A stretch of DNA of 64,000 nt from an uncultured Bradyrhizobium sp. Its GTDB lineage: Bacteria; Pseudomonadota; Alphaproteobacteria; Rhizobiales; Xanthobacteraceae. The notes beneath the pieces are model-generated. The model ran no database searches, was not told the DNA's origin, and worked only from the letters and a program-made list of their open reading frames with translations. How positions within the stretch are numbered: the stretch's first letter is position 1; each line of letters opens with the position of its first letter. This document shows positions 55,367 through 63,690 of the stretch, piece by piece. Location of the stretch: contig NZ_CANSMR010000011.1 of NCBI RefSeq assembly GCF_947648125.1, forward strand, positions 175,466 to 239,465, read 5' to 3'. Made by a program: the position numbers and the translations under genes.

Positions 55367-55792
55367 TTATTCGTGTTCATTGATAGCGATTGTCTTAACG
55401 ACCCGTTCAGGTTCCGGCCTGGCCAGGTCGATCGACAACAACCCGTTCTTCAGATCCGCGCCCAGCACCTGCATCCCCTCCGCCAGCACGAAGGTGCGCT
55501 GGAAGTGGCGCGCGGCAATACCGCGATGGATGTATTGCCGAGCCTTGTCGTCCTGCTGGCGGCCGCGGATGACGAGCTGATTTTCCTCAATAGTTACATC
55601 GAGTTGGTCGCGGGTGAAGCCCGCCACCGCCAACGTGATGCGGAGCCGCTCGGGCTGCCCGTTGGTACGGTCGCACCGCTCGATATTGTACGGAGGATAG
55701 CCGTCAGCGCCCTTCACGACGCGGTCGAGCGCACGCTCGATCTCGTCGAATCCCAGAAGGAACGGACTGGACAACGATGGAACACGAGACAT
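55367..55792 (-). CDS. Small heat-shock protein (Hsp20/IbpA class A)
   Basis: 141 residues from ATG 55792. The alpha-crystallin domain (about 35-130) has the strands YNIERCDRTNGQPERLRITLAV, QLVIRGRQQ, and the C-terminal IxI-like element is near the end; the N terminus SLSSPFLLGFDEIERALDRV is the class A form. An ATP-independent holdase that traps unfolding proteins. It sits behind an RpoH-like promoter and a leader able to mask its ribosome site. Confidence 0.94.
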   Translation of the reverse strand: MSRVPSLSSPFLLGFDEIERALDRVVKGADGYPPYNIERCDRTNGQPERLRITLAVAGFTRDQLDVTIEENQLVIRGRQQDDKARQYIHRGIAARHFQRTFVLAEGMQVLGADLKNGLLSIDLARPEPERVVKTIAINEHE

Positions 55793-55868
55793 TACAAAGT
55801 CCTCTCGAAGCGACTTTGAGGGGCCCTTGCGGCACCCCATGCAACCGGCGGGCCGCTTGCCCGTCGGT
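55793..55868 (-). promoter_or_regulatory. ROSE-like RNA thermometer in the Hsp20 leader
   Basis: The minus-strand leader folds its last part as caaagtc-gcttcgagag-gactttg: a seven-pair stem whose right side contains agagga, the ribosome site, seven bases before the ATG. The inner loop can also pair ctTCGag, leaving a G opposite G, as in the G-G pair of ROSE elements. Upstream hairpins (ggggtgccgcaagggcccc; gcggcccgccggttgc) give the multi-stem shape of ROSE leaders of Bradyrhizobium small heat-shock genes. Heat would melt the last stem and permit translation. Confidence 0.65.
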
Positions 55869-55876
55869 CATAAGCC

Positions 55877-55906
55877 AATATGGGAGTGATCTGGATAGCG
55901 TTCAAG
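55877..55906 (-). promoter_or_regulatory. RpoH (sigma-32)-type promoter of Hsp20
   Basis: On the minus strand CTTGAA (55906-55901), 16 bases, CCCATATT (55884-55877). Both boxes match the heat-shock consensus CTTGAA / CCCCATnT well. Transcription would start near 55868. Confidence 0.7.
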
Positions 55907-55933
55907 CGCCTCTGAAACCAGCGTAAATGCCGC

Positions 55934-55978
55934 CTGGAGCATACCGGCTCTGATTAAATCAGAACCGGTATGCTCCAG
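55934..55978. repeat. 45-base near-perfect palindrome followed by a T run
   Basis: ctggagcataccggctctgat pairs with atcagaaccggtatgctccag with one mismatch. On the plus strand six T follow within four bases, as in a terminator, but there is no plus-strand gene to end; the form resembles an interspersed repeat. It separates Hsp20 from ugp. Confidence 0.75.
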
Positions 55979-55995
55979 CCTTTTTTGTCTTAGCC

Positions 55996-56039
55996 GCGTT
56001 TTCTTCACGCGAACCGGTGTCCACTTCGCTCGAAAACGC
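55996..56039. repeat. Interspersed repeat gcgttttcttcacgcgaaccgg...cgctcgaaaacgc
   Basis: Third copy of the family at 9443-9507 (opposite orientation) and 49951-49996. Its outer arms gcgttttc/gaaaacgc pair. Confidence 0.75.
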
Positions 56040-56070
56040 GCCAGCATGGCCCCCGATCGCTCCTGATCGG

Positions 56071-57153
56071 TTACGGGCCGACGCGCTTGCGGCCGTCAGC
56101 GGTAAAAAGATGCAGTTTGTCGCGCGGCGCGACCGCCCGGATCTGCTCGCCGATCGCAGGCCCGGTGGCGCCGGGAACCCGGACGATCACTTCGCCGGGC
56201 GGCAGCTCGCCAGGATTGGCGGCGATGGCCCGTTCCTCGCGCTGGCGGCTGCCATAGACGAAGGTCTCGGCGCCGACATGCTCGATCGCCTCGACCGTCA
56301 GGCCGAGCGCGACGCCGCCGGATGCGGTCTCGCCGGTGATCACGAAATCCTCCGGCCGGATGCCGACGATGCCGGCGCCATCGGCGCCCGCGATCTGGGA
56401 CGTCAGCTCGTCCGAACGCAGCGGCATCAGGTTCATCGGGGGCGCGCCGATGAAGGAGGCGACGAAGGTGGTCGCCGGCTTCTGGTAGATATCCAGCGGA
56501 TTGCCGATCTGCTCGACCTGGCCGCCATTCATCACCACGAGGATGTCGGCGAGCGTCATCGCCTCGAGCTGGTCGTGGGTGACGTAGATCGAGGTGGTGT
56601 TGAGCCGGCGCTGCAGCTTGCGGATCTCGACCCGCATCGCGATGCGCAGCTTGGCGTCGAGGTTCGACAGCGGCTCGTCGAACAGGAAGACTTTCGGCTG
56701 GCGCACGATGGCGCGGCCCATCGCGACGCGCTGGCGCTGGCCGCCGGAGAGCTGCCGCGGCTTGCGCTCCAGCATCGGCGAGAGCTCGAGGACGCGCGCG
56801 GCTTCCTCGACGCGGGTCTTGATCTCGGCTTCGGCCATGCCGCGGTTGCGCAGGCCATAGGCCATGTTGTTGTAGACGCTCATATGCGGATAGAGCGCGT
56901 AGTTCTGGAACACCATCGCGATGTCGCGATCGGCGGGCTCGATCTGGTTGACGACGCGGCCGCCGATGTCGATCTCGCCGCCGGTGATGGTCTCGAGGCC
57001 AGCGACCATGCGCAGCAGCGTGGACTTGCCGCAGCCACTTGGCCCGACCAGCACGCAGAACTGGCCGTCGCCGACGTCGACATCGACGCCCTTGATGGCC
57101 TCGAAGCCGCCGGGATAGGTCTTGCGGACGCTGCGCAGCGTGACGTTGGCCAT
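56071..57153 (-). CDS. ugpC: Glycerol-3-phosphate ABC transporter ATPase
   Basis: 360 residues from ATG 57153. Walker [10 protein letters not shown], signature [15 protein letters not shown], Walker [16 protein letters not shown], then a C-terminal TOBE/OB region ([11 protein letters not shown]). Drives import of sn-glycerol-3-phosphate for phosphate and carbon. The ATG overlaps the stop of ugpE by one base. Confidence 0.95.
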   Translation of the reverse strand: MANVTLRSVRKTYPGGFEAIKGVDVDVGDGQFCVLVGPSGCGKSTLLRMVAGLETITGGEIDIGGRVVNQIEPADRDIAMVFQNYALYPHMSVYNNMAYGLRNRGMAEAEIKTRVEEAARVLELSPMLERKPRQLSGGQRQRVAMGRAIVRQPKVFLFDEPLSNLDAKLRIAMRVEIRKLQRRLNTTSIYVTHDQLEAMTLADILVVMNGGQVEQIGNPLDIYQKPATTFVASFIGAPPMNLMPLRSDELTSQIAGADGAGIVGIRPEDFVITGETASGGVALGLTVEAIEHVGAETFVYGSRQREERAIAANPGELPPGEVIVRVPGATGPAIGEQIRAVAPRDKLHLFTADGRKRVGP

Positions 57154-58001
57154 TACTTTTCCGTCTCCACCAATCCGCGCACGAACAGTTTCTGCATCAC
57201 GACGACGACGAACACCGGCGGCAGCATCGCGAGCAGCGCAGTCGCCATCACCACAGGCCATTCGGTCAGCGCATCGGTCGTGGTGATCATCTTGCGGATG
57301 CCGACCTGGATGGTCTGCATGTCGTCGCGCGTGGTGATCAAAAGCGGCCAGAGATATTGATTCCAGCCGAGGATGAACAGGATCACGAACAGCGCGGCCA
57401 TGTTGGTGCGCGACAGCGGCAGCAGCGTATCCCAGAAGAAGCGGAACGGGCCCGCGCCGTCGATGCGCGAGGCTTCCAGCAATTCATCCGGCACGGTCAT
57501 GAAGAACTGCCGGAACAGCAGCGTCGCGGTGGCCGAGGCGATCAGCGGCAGCGACAGGCCGGCATAGCTGTCGAGCAGATGCAGATCGGCGACGATCTTG
57601 TAGGTCGGATAGATGCGCACCTCGACCGGTAGCATCAATGTGATGAAGATGATCCAGAAGATCGCCATCCGGAACGGAAAGCGGAAATAGACGATCGCAT
57701 ATGCCGAGATGATCGAGATCGCGATTTTGCCGACCGCGATCAGCAGCGCCATGATCAGCGAGTTCAGCATCATGTTGAGCACCGGCTCGCGGGTCGAGCC
57801 GCTCGTGCCGACAAACAACGTCTGGTAGTAGGTCTCGAAAAAATGGCCGCCGGGCAACAGCGACATCTGGCCATTGGCGATGACGGCATTGTCCTGGGTC
57901 GAGGCGACGATCGCCAGATAGACCGGGAAGGCGACGATCGCGATCCCGATCCACAGGATGATGTGGGCCAGATAGCGCTGGAAGCCCTCTTCCTCGACCA
58001 T
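57153..58001 (-). CDS. ugpE: Glycerol-3-phosphate ABC transporter permease
   Basis: 282 residues from ATG 58001. Six helices and the binding-protein-dependent permease loop [23 protein letters not shown] (EAA motif). Pairs with UgpA to form the channel. Its ATG shares bases with the stop of ugpA (TGATG), so the subunits are made together. Confidence 0.95.
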   Translation of the reverse strand: MVEEEGFQRYLAHIILWIGIAIVAFPVYLAIVASTQDNAVIANGQMSLLPGGHFFETYYQTLFVGTSGSTREPVLNMMLNSLIMALLIAVGKIAISIISAYAIVYFRFPFRMAIFWIIFITLMLPVEVRIYPTYKIVADLHLLDSYAGLSLPLIASATATLLFRQFFMTVPDELLEASRIDGAGPFRFFWDTLLPLSRTNMAALFVILFILGWNQYLWPLLITTRDDMQTIQVGIRKMITTTDALTEWPVVMATALLAMLPPVFVVVVMQKLFVRGLVETEK

Positions 58002-58882
58002 CAGTAGGTCACCTTGCGTTCGACGAAGCGGAACTGGATGCCCGTCAGCATGACGACGATGACCATCAGGATGACCGACTGTGCCGCGGAGGAGCCGAGA
58101 TTGCCGCCGAGCAGGCCATCCGTATAGACCTTGTAGACCAGCGTTTCGGTCGCCTTGCCGGGGCCGCCGCGGGTCATCGTGTCGATGATGCCGAAGGTGT
58201 CGAAGAAGGCGTAGACGATGTTGATGACCAGCAGGAAGAAGATGGTCGGCGACAGCAGCGGGAAGATCACGGTCCAGAACCGCCGCATCGGGCGGGCGCC
58301 GTCGATCGCGGCGGCCTCGATCACGCTCTTCGGGATGCTCTGCAGCCCGGCGAGGAAGAACAGGAAATTGTAGGAGATCTGCTTCCAGGCCGCGGCGAGG
58401 ATGATCAGGGCCGCCGCCTGATCGCCGTTGAGCAGCGGATTCCAGTCGACGCCCATGGCGCGCAGATAGCGCGAGAGCACGCCGAGCGAGGGGTGCAGCA
58501 TGAACACCCAGAGCACGCCGACCACCGGCGGGGCGACGGCGTACGGCCAGATCAGCAGTGTGCGGTAGAGCGTCGAGCCGCGCAGCGGTTTGTCGGCCAT
58601 GACAGCGAGCAGCAGTGCGAAAGACAGCGAGGACACCGCGATCGCAAACGAGAACGCGAAGGTTCGGACGATCGCCGCGAAATAGGCCGGCTCCTTGAAC
58701 AATTCGAGATAGTTCTCGAACCACACGAAGGTGGTCGAAAGGCCGAAGGCGTCCTGCAGCAGGAAGGATTGGATCACCGCCTGCGCGGCCGGCCAGTAGA
58801 AAAAGATCAGGACGATCGCGAGTTGCGGGGCAACCAGCGCGTAAGGCAACAGCTTTGATTGGAAAATCGATTGCTTTTGCAT
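58001..58882 (-). CDS. ugpA: Glycerol-3-phosphate ABC transporter permease
   Basis: 293 residues from ATG 58882. Six helices; the EAA loop is [24 protein letters not shown]. The start [19 protein letters not shown] resembles UgpA of E. coli. It follows ugpB after 160 bases that include a repeat, which is longer than the other spacings in the operon. Confidence 0.95.
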   Translation of the reverse strand: MQKQSIFQSKLLPYALVAPQLAIVLIFFYWPAAQAVIQSFLLQDAFGLSTTFVWFENYLELFKEPAYFAAIVRTFAFSFAIAVSSLSFALLLAVMADKPLRGSTLYRTLLIWPYAVAPPVVGVLWVFMLHPSLGVLSRYLRAMGVDWNPLLNGDQAAALIILAAAWKQISYNFLFFLAGLQSIPKSVIEAAAIDGARPMRRFWTVIFPLLSPTIFFLLVINIVYAFFDTFGIIDTMTRGGPGKATETLVYKVYTDGLLGGNLGSSAAQSVILMVIVVMLTGIQFRFVERKVTY

Positions 58883-58930
58883 GATCTCGGAAGAATTGGC
58901 AGGCCGCGCGCTGCGGCCTGCCGGGTGCCT

Positions 58931-59033
58931 AAAGCATGATCCGGAAAAGTGCGAAGCGGTTTTCCGAACAGATCATGCTCAAACAAGAAGCTAAAGCGCG
59001 GTGACGATTCAACCGATCTTCATCGCGCTTTAG
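58931..59033. repeat. Repeats between ugpB and ugpA
   Basis: 58931-58974: agcatgatccggaaaag...cggttttccgaacagatcatgct, an imperfect palindrome. 58991-59033: ctaaagcgcg...cgcgctttag, ten-base inverted arms around 23. Inside the transcript these could protect or cut the mRNA, changing the amount of UgpB relative to UgpA (inference). Confidence 0.75.
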
Positions 59034-59042
59034 TACATCATG

Positions 59043-60359
59043 TCAGTGGACGGCGGTCTTTTCAAACTGCCGCAGCATCTGGTTGCCGCGCTCGACGGCT
59101 GAGTCCAGCGCCTGCTTGGCGGTCTTCTTGCCGGCCAACGCCTGCTCGATCTCTTCCGACCACATGTCGCGCAGCTGCACCATGTTGCCGAGGCGCAGAC
59201 CGCGGGAATTCTCGGTCGGCTCCTTGTTGGTGAGCTCGAGCAGCGGAGTCTCCAGATAGGGCTGGTCTTTGTAGAAGCCCTCTTCCTTGGCCTTGGCGTA
59301 GGCTGCCTTGGTGATCGGCAGATAGCCCGAGGCCTTGTGGATCCAGACCTGGCGGTCGGTGTCCGAGAGGAAGGTCAGGAACTTGGCCACGCCCTTGTAT
59401 TCGACGGCCGACTTGCCGCCCATCACCCAGAGCGAGGCGCCGCCGATGATCGAGTTCTGCGGCGCGCCCTTGACGTCGGGATAATAGGGCATCGGCGCGG
59501 CGGTGAAGTTGAACTTGGCCTGCGCCTTGACGTTGCCGAAGAAGGCCGACGAGGTCAGGTAGATCGGGCACTCACCCGCGGTGAAGCGGCCCTCGCCGGT
59601 GTTGGTGCGGCCGGCGTAGTCGTAGGTCTTGTCCTTCTGCAGCTCGACCAGGTTCTCGAGATGCTTGACCTGCAGCGGGCCGTTGAATTCGAGCACGGTG
59701 TCGAAGCCGTCGAGCCCGTTGGCCTTGCTGGCGAGCGGCACGTTGTGCCAGGCCGAGAGCTGCTCGAGATTGACCCAGGTGACCCACGAGCCGGAGAAGC
59801 CGCAGGTGGTGTAGCCGGCCGCCTTCAGCTTCTTGGCGTCCTCGAACACTTGCGGCCAGGTCTTCGGGATCTCCGCGATGTTGGCCTTCTTCAGCGCATC
59901 GAGATTGACCCACATCACGGTCGACGACGAGTTGAACGGGAACGACAGCATCTCGCCCTTCGAGGTCGAGTAGTAGCCGGTGATCGCGGGCAGATAGACG
60001 CTAGGATCGAACTTCTCGCCGGCGTCGGCCATCAGCTTGTAGACCGGTTTGACGGCGCCGGTGGCGGCCATCATCGTCGCGGTGCCGACCTCGAACACCT
60101 GCATGATGTGCGGCGCGTTGCCGGCGCGGAATGCGGCGATGCCGGCATTCATGGTGTCGGCGTAGCCGCCCTTGTAGGTCGGGATCACCTTGTAATCGGA
60201 CTGCGAGGCGTTGAAGTCGTTGGCCAGCTTGACGATGACGTCGTTGTTGGCGCCGGTCATCGCGTGCCACCACTGAATCTCCGTCACCGCAAACGCAGGC
60301 GACGCGAATACAAGCGTGGCAGCGGCTGCCGCAGCAGCGCCTAATCGTCGAAAATTCAT
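59043..60359 (-). CDS. ugpB: Glycerol-3-phosphate-binding periplasmic protein
   Basis: 438 residues from ATG 60359 (a TTG lies just before). Signal peptide MNFRRLGAAAAAAATLVFASPAFA, then a solute-binding protein with YKGGYADTMNAGIAAFRAG, VFEVGTATMMAATGAVKPVY, IIGGASLWVMGGKS and KASGYLPITKAAY, all close to E. coli UgpB. It gives the transporter its specificity. A Pho-box lies upstream at 60416-60433. Confidence 0.96.
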   Translation of the reverse strand: MNFRRLGAAAAAAATLVFASPAFAVTEIQWWHAMTGANNDVIVKLANDFNASQSDYKVIPTYKGGYADTMNAGIAAFRAGNAPHIMQVFEVGTATMMAATGAVKPVYKLMADAGEKFDPSVYLPAITGYYSTSKGEMLSFPFNSSSTVMWVNLDALKKANIAEIPKTWPQVFEDAKKLKAAGYTTCGFSGSWVTWVNLEQLSAWHNVPLASKANGLDGFDTVLEFNGPLQVKHLENLVELQKDKTYDYAGRTNTGEGRFTAGECPIYLTSSAFFGNVKAQAKFNFTAAPMPYYPDVKGAPQNSIIGGASLWVMGGKSAVEYKGVAKFLTFLSDTDRQVWIHKASGYLPITKAAYAKAKEEGFYKDQPYLETPLLELTNKEPTENSRGLRLGNMVQLRDMWSEEIEQALAGKKTAKQALDSAVERGNQMLRQFEKTAVH

Positions 60360-60415
60360 CAAAGGCCCCTCCCGGTTGGAACGTCATCTTTCGTTGCGCG
60401 CGTTATCAGCGCCGG

Positions 60416-60433
60416 ATGACGTTCAAATGACCG
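60416..60433 (-). promoter_or_regulatory. Candidate PhoB box upstream of ugpB
   Basis: On the minus strand CGGTCAT-TTGA-ACGTCAT: two GTCAT repeats 11 bases apart, as in the Pho box (CTGTCAT-N4-CTGTCAT). Seven bases downstream lies TGATAA, a plausible -10 element at the usual distance. The ATG of ugpB is 57 bases from the box. Ugp genes are PhoB-controlled in enterobacteria and rhizobia. Confidence 0.65.
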
Positions 60434-60512
60434 TATAAACGAAAGCCATCGTAGGGGGGAAGCCGCGACAAAGGGAAGCGGTAAAAAAGGCGGAGATCGC
60501 AGCCCATGTGCG

Positions 60513-60546
60513 TGCGGTGCAACGCCGGACGCGACGTTGCACCGCA
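60513..60546 (-). terminator. Hairpin after the second CoA-transferase
   Basis: tgcggtgcaacg pairs perfectly with cgttgcaccgca around ten bases. On the minus strand it starts 20 bases after the stop at 60566; a T run (ttttttacc) comes 25 bases later. It would separate CoA-transferase from ugp transcription. Confidence 0.65.
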
Positions 60547-60565
60547 GGGCTGACGGGTGGTTGCG

Positions 60566-61771
60566 TCAGCGCTTGCGCTGGGGGCCGCAGACCACGCCCT
60601 TGTCGACCAGGCCGTTGATCTCATCCTTGGAGTAGCCGAACTCGCCGAGCACTTCCGCAGCGTGCTGGCTGAACTTCGGCGGCGTGCGGCGCAGACTCGG
60701 CTTGGTGCGTTCGAGCCGGATCGGCGAGGCGACGCCCTTGTACCAATCCTTCTCGATAACGTCGCCGCGATGGATCGTGTGCGGGTTGGTCAGCGCCTGG
60801 TCGATCTTCTGCACCGGGCCCGCCGGCAGGCCGGCGGCGAGCAGCCGGTTGCACAGCGGCTCGGCCTCGTGCTGGCTGAAGACAGCGGCAAGCTCGGCCC
60901 GCAGCGCATCGCGGTTGGCGATGCGGTCCTTGTTGCGGGCGAATCTCGGATCGGTGCCAAGCTCCGGCTTGCCGATCTCCTTGGCGAGCTTGCGGAAGGT
61001 GCCGTCATTGCCGACGCCGATGAAGATGTTGTCGGTCTTGGTCGGGAAGATCGCGTAAGGCACGAGGTTCGGATGCTCGTTGCCGGTGAGCTGTGGCGGC
61101 TTGCCATGCATGAAATAGTTCGCGGTGTGCGGATGCATGATCGCAAGCCCGGTCTCGTATAGCGTGGTCTCGATGAACTGGCCGAGCCCCGAGCGCTGCC
61201 GCTCCGACAATGCCATCAGGATGCCGATCGCCGCATAAAGCCCGGTGGTGATGTCGACCAGCGGCACGCCGATGCGCATCGGGCCGCTCTCCGGCGAGCC
61301 GGTCGCCGCGATCATGCCGGTCATCGCCTGGATGATCGCGTCATAGCCGGGATTGCCGCCGCGCGGGCCATCGGCGCCGAAGCCGGAGATCCGGCAATGC
61401 ACGAGGCGCGGAAATTTCGCGCGCAGCACGTCGTTGCCGATGCCCCATTTGTCGAGCGTGCCCGGCTTGAAATTCTCGATCAGCACGTCGGCGGTCTCGA
61501 GCATCTTCATCAGCACCGCGCGGCCACCCTCGGAGGCGAGGTCGAGGCCGATCGAGCGCTTGTTGCGGTTGATGCCGACGAAATAGGCCGCGTCTTCCTC
61601 ATGGAAGGGAGGGCCCCAGTCGCGCACCTCGTCGCCGGCGGGCGGCTCGACCTTGATGACGTCGGCGCCGTGGTCGGCCAGGATCTGGGTGCAATACGGG
61701 CCGCCGAGCACGCGCGTCAGATCGATCACACGCAGTCCGGTCATCGCGCCCGTCGCCGCTGGGGTATTCAT
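60566..61771 (-). CDS. Class III CoA-transferase (second copy)
   Basis: 401 residues from ATG 61771. Family motifs LRVIDLTRVLGGPYCTQIL, ADVIKVEPPAGDEVRDWGP, NRNKRSIGLDL and GYDAIIQAMTGMIAATG. Where the catalytic Asp is expected (x-D-x-x-L) it reads F-I-E-T-T-L-Y-E, so Glu may serve (by-eye alignment). It differs from the gene at 12122 in most positions. It lacks an obvious enzyme partner; 215 bases separate it from the upstream ohr gene, and a hairpin separates it from ugpB. Confidence 0.88.
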   Translation of the reverse strand: MNTPAATGAMTGLRVIDLTRVLGGPYCTQILADHGADVIKVEPPAGDEVRDWGPPFHEEDAAYFVGINRNKRSIGLDLASEGGRAVLMKMLETADVLIENFKPGTLDKWGIGNDVLRAKFPRLVHCRISGFGADGPRGGNPGYDAIIQAMTGMIAATGSPESGPMRIGVPLVDITTGLYAAIGILMALSERQRSGLGQFIETTLYETGLAIMHPHTANYFMHGKPPQLTGNEHPNLVPYAIFPTKTDNIFIGVGNDGTFRKLAKEIGKPELGTDPRFARNKDRIANRDALRAELAAVFSQHEAEPLCNRLLAAGLPAGPVQKIDQALTNPHTIHRGDVIEKDWYKGVASPIRLERTKPSLRRTPPKFSQHAAEVLGEFGYSKDEINGLVDKGVVCGPQRKR

Positions 61772-61940
61772 GGAAACAACCTTCGCTCAGTTGGGATCAG
61801 AAATCCCAGAGCTAACGGTCTTCAGGCGAGGCAGCAATGCTTCCGTCGGCGCAGGCCCATGCAGCAGGCGGCGCGTGCGTTCGCCACGCGAACTGAAAAG
61901 AGCGAACTGGCATCCGCAATGCAATGATCCGCTGAAACGC

Positions 61941-61973
61941 AATAGTCCGCCACGCGGCACGTGGCGGACTATT
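61941..61973 (-). terminator. Hairpin after ohr
   Basis: aatagtccgccacg pairs perfectly with cgtggcggactatt around five bases: a 14-pair stem ending 14 bases past the ohr stop. There is only tt after it on the minus strand. The remaining 61772-61940 has no gene. Confidence 0.7.
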
Positions 61974-61986
61974 GGCAGTCGGTGAA

Positions 61987-62412
61987 TTAGACGACGCTCA
62001 GCTTGACGTCGACATTGCCGCGGGTCGCGTTGGAATACGGGCACACCTGGTGGGCCTTCTCGACCAGCGCTTCGGCGTCGGCGCGGGACAGGCCGGGCAG
62101 CGAGACGGCGAGATCGACGGCGAGGCCGAAGCCGCCTTCCGAACGCGGGCCGATGCCGACCGTCGAGGTCACCGAGGCGTCCGCGGGAACCTTGGGGCCG
62201 CCCTGGGAAGCCACGAACTTCATGGCGCCGATGAAGCAGGCGGCATAGCCGGCTGCGAACAGCTGCTCCGGATTGTTGCCGGCGCCACCGCCGCCACCGA
62301 GCTCCTTCGGGGTCGTCAGCTTGACGTCGAGCGCGCCGTCGAGGGTTGCCGCATGGCCGTCGCGGCCGCCGGTTGCCTTGGCGCTGGTCTTGTAGAGCAC
62401 ATTCACAGACAT
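61987..62412 (-). CDS. ohr: Organic hydroperoxide resistance protein
   Basis: 141 residues from ATG 62412. Ohr/OsmC fold with the two redox Cys: Cys59 in [12 protein letters not shown] and Cys124 in [13 protein letters not shown]. Reduces organic hydroperoxides with lipoyl-linked electrons. Divergent from the MarR-type ohrR gene across 170 bases with several TTG-N4-CAA palindromes. Confidence 0.96.
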   Translation of the reverse strand: MSVNVLYKTSAKATGGRDGHAATLDGALDVKLTTPKELGGGGGAGNNPEQLFAAGYAACFIGAMKFVASQGGPKVPADASVTSTVGIGPRSEGGFGLAVDLAVSLPGLSRADAEALVEKAHQVCPYSNATRGNVDVKLSVV

Positions 62413-62478
62413 CGTGGTCTCCCTTGGGTTTGGACTTGGGTAGTTTCGACTTGGGTTTGAATTCGACGGGGATGTGTA

Positions 62479-62541
62479 TTGCACGCAGTTAGATTGTGCA
62501 CAATATAAAATATGCGGCCTCACATTTAATTGTTCGCAATT
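62479..62541. promoter_or_regulatory. Three TTG-N4-CAA operator-like boxes between ohr and ohrR
   Basis: Boxes: TTGCACGCAG (62479-62488, imperfect), TTGTGCACAA inside attgtgcacaat (62493-62504, a perfect palindrome) and aattgttcgcaatt (62528-62541). OhrR proteins bind AT-rich palindromes of this kind. The first two are 15 bases apart, close to 1.5 helix turns. Confidence 0.65.
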
Positions 62542-62582
62542 GAATTCGCGGTCCCGAAAGCCCAGAATGACCCGGAAACGAG

Positions 62583-63062
62583 ATGGATTCGATGGGAATC
62601 ATGGTCAGGAAACAGACGGCGGCGGATCAGGCGCTGCGGCTCGATAACCAGATCTGCTTTGCGGTCTATTCGACCGCGCATGCCTTCAACCGCGTCTACA
62701 AGCCGCTGCTCGACCGGCTCGGCCTGACCTACCCGCAGTATCTCGTGATGCTGGCGCTGTGGGAACGCGACGACGTGCCGGTGAAGGACCTCGGCGAGCG
62801 CCTGTTCCTGGATTCCGGCACGCTGACGCCGCTGCTGAAGCGACTGGAAGCGGCGGAGCTGATCAGGCGGACCCGCAGCACCGAAGACGAGCGGGTCGTG
62901 CTGATCGCGCTGACGCCGCAGGGCCACGCGCTGCGTGAAAAGGCCAAAGCCGTTCCGCAGTCGATCCTCGCAGCCTCCGACTGCACGGTCGGTGAGTTGC
63001 TAGCGATGAAGGACGAGATCGTCGCACTGCGCGACCGACTGAATGCGGTGCTGGGGGAGTAG
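62583..63062 (+). CDS. ohrR: MarR-family peroxide-sensing repressor OhrR
   Basis: 159 residues from ATG 62583 (62592 and 62601 are alternatives). The redox-sensing Cys25 is in [14 protein letters not shown]; the winged helix is [21 protein letters not shown] and [10 protein letters not shown]. Peroxide oxidises the Cys and releases the operator, allowing ohr expression. It probably represses itself as well. Confidence 0.94.
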   Translation: MDSMGIMVRKQTAADQALRLDNQICFAVYSTAHAFNRVYKPLLDRLGLTYPQYLVMLALWERDDVPVKDLGERLFLDSGTLTPLLKRLEAAELIRRTRSTEDERVVLIALTPQGHALREKAKAVPQSILAASDCTVGELLAMKDEIVALRDRLNAVLGE

Positions 63063-63086
63063 CAGGCGTGGAACGCGGCGCACCCG

Positions 63087-63275
63087 TTATGGCAGCACCG
63101 GCACTCGGCAAGTTGCGCACTGGAAATCGCTGCCGCGCTCGTCGTGACAAATCTCGAAGCCCTCCGGGACCAGATCGATCCGGTTTCTGAAGGGCGCGAT
63201 TTCCGAGAGCCGGGCATGGCCCGTGCGCTGGCACCCGGGGCACCGCAAGAATTCCGTCCAGGTGGAATTGCGCAT
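63087..63275 (-). CDS. Small zinc-ribbon protein
   Basis: 62 residues. Two CxxC pairs (RCPGCQRT and QCATCRV) about 40 residues apart make a zinc ribbon, around a short FRNRIDLVPEGFEICHDERG segment. The start and ribosome site are weak, but the spacing is regular. The 137 bases on to the GIY-YIG gene are empty. Confidence 0.5.
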   Translation of the reverse strand: MRNSTWTEFLRCPGCQRTGHARLSEIAPFRNRIDLVPEGFEICHDERGSDFQCATCRVPVLP

Positions 63276-63413
63276 GGCTTGGCGTCCGTTGGCGCCGGAC
63301 CAGGTAGCAAGCGATGGGCACTCGAGCTTTGTTCTGGATCAAAAATGCGGGGCGGAGGTCGTCGCGCTGCGCGAGAGGCTGAATGCGATGTTGGGGCAGC
63401 AGGGCGGTGGTTG

Positions 63414-63659
63414 CTAGAGGCGCTTCTTGGCGAAGGCGCGGCCACTGTGGGACTTGAGGTATTTCTCGAACGCCAGGGCTTTGTACTTGTCGGGAAAAGC
63501 GCAGTACCAGACGAGCTGCCAAGGCTTGAATTTTGAGGTGTGCGCGGACTTGCCGGCATTGTGCTCGGGAATCCGTCGCTTCAGATCCTCGGTGGCGCCA
63601 ATGTATTCCTGATCAGGGAAGTTGATGCTGCGGATAATGTAGACGTACCACATTCGCAT
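63414..63659 (-). CDS. GIY-YIG nuclease-domain protein
   Basis: 81 residues from ATG 63659 (or 63653). The GIY-YIG core is seen as WYVYIIRS and EYIGATEDLKRRIPEHN, with the Arg in LKRRI and the later Glu in FEKYLKSHSG. Such stand-alone domains act as nicking or structure-specific nucleases, often of unknown role. It lies beside a 132-base tandem repeat. Confidence 0.85.
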   Translation of the reverse strand: MRMWYVYIIRSINFPDQEYIGATEDLKRRIPEHNAGKSAHTSKFKPWQLVWYCAFPDKYKALAFEKYLKSHSGRAFAKKRL

Positions 63660-63690
63660 CCACTGAAGCTGGGCGGGATAGGTGGATTGA

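Noticed and set aside
55934-55978. Terminator on the plus strand
   Set aside because: There is no plus-strand transcript to end there; the shape is also that of an interspersed palindrome, so it is listed as a repeat.
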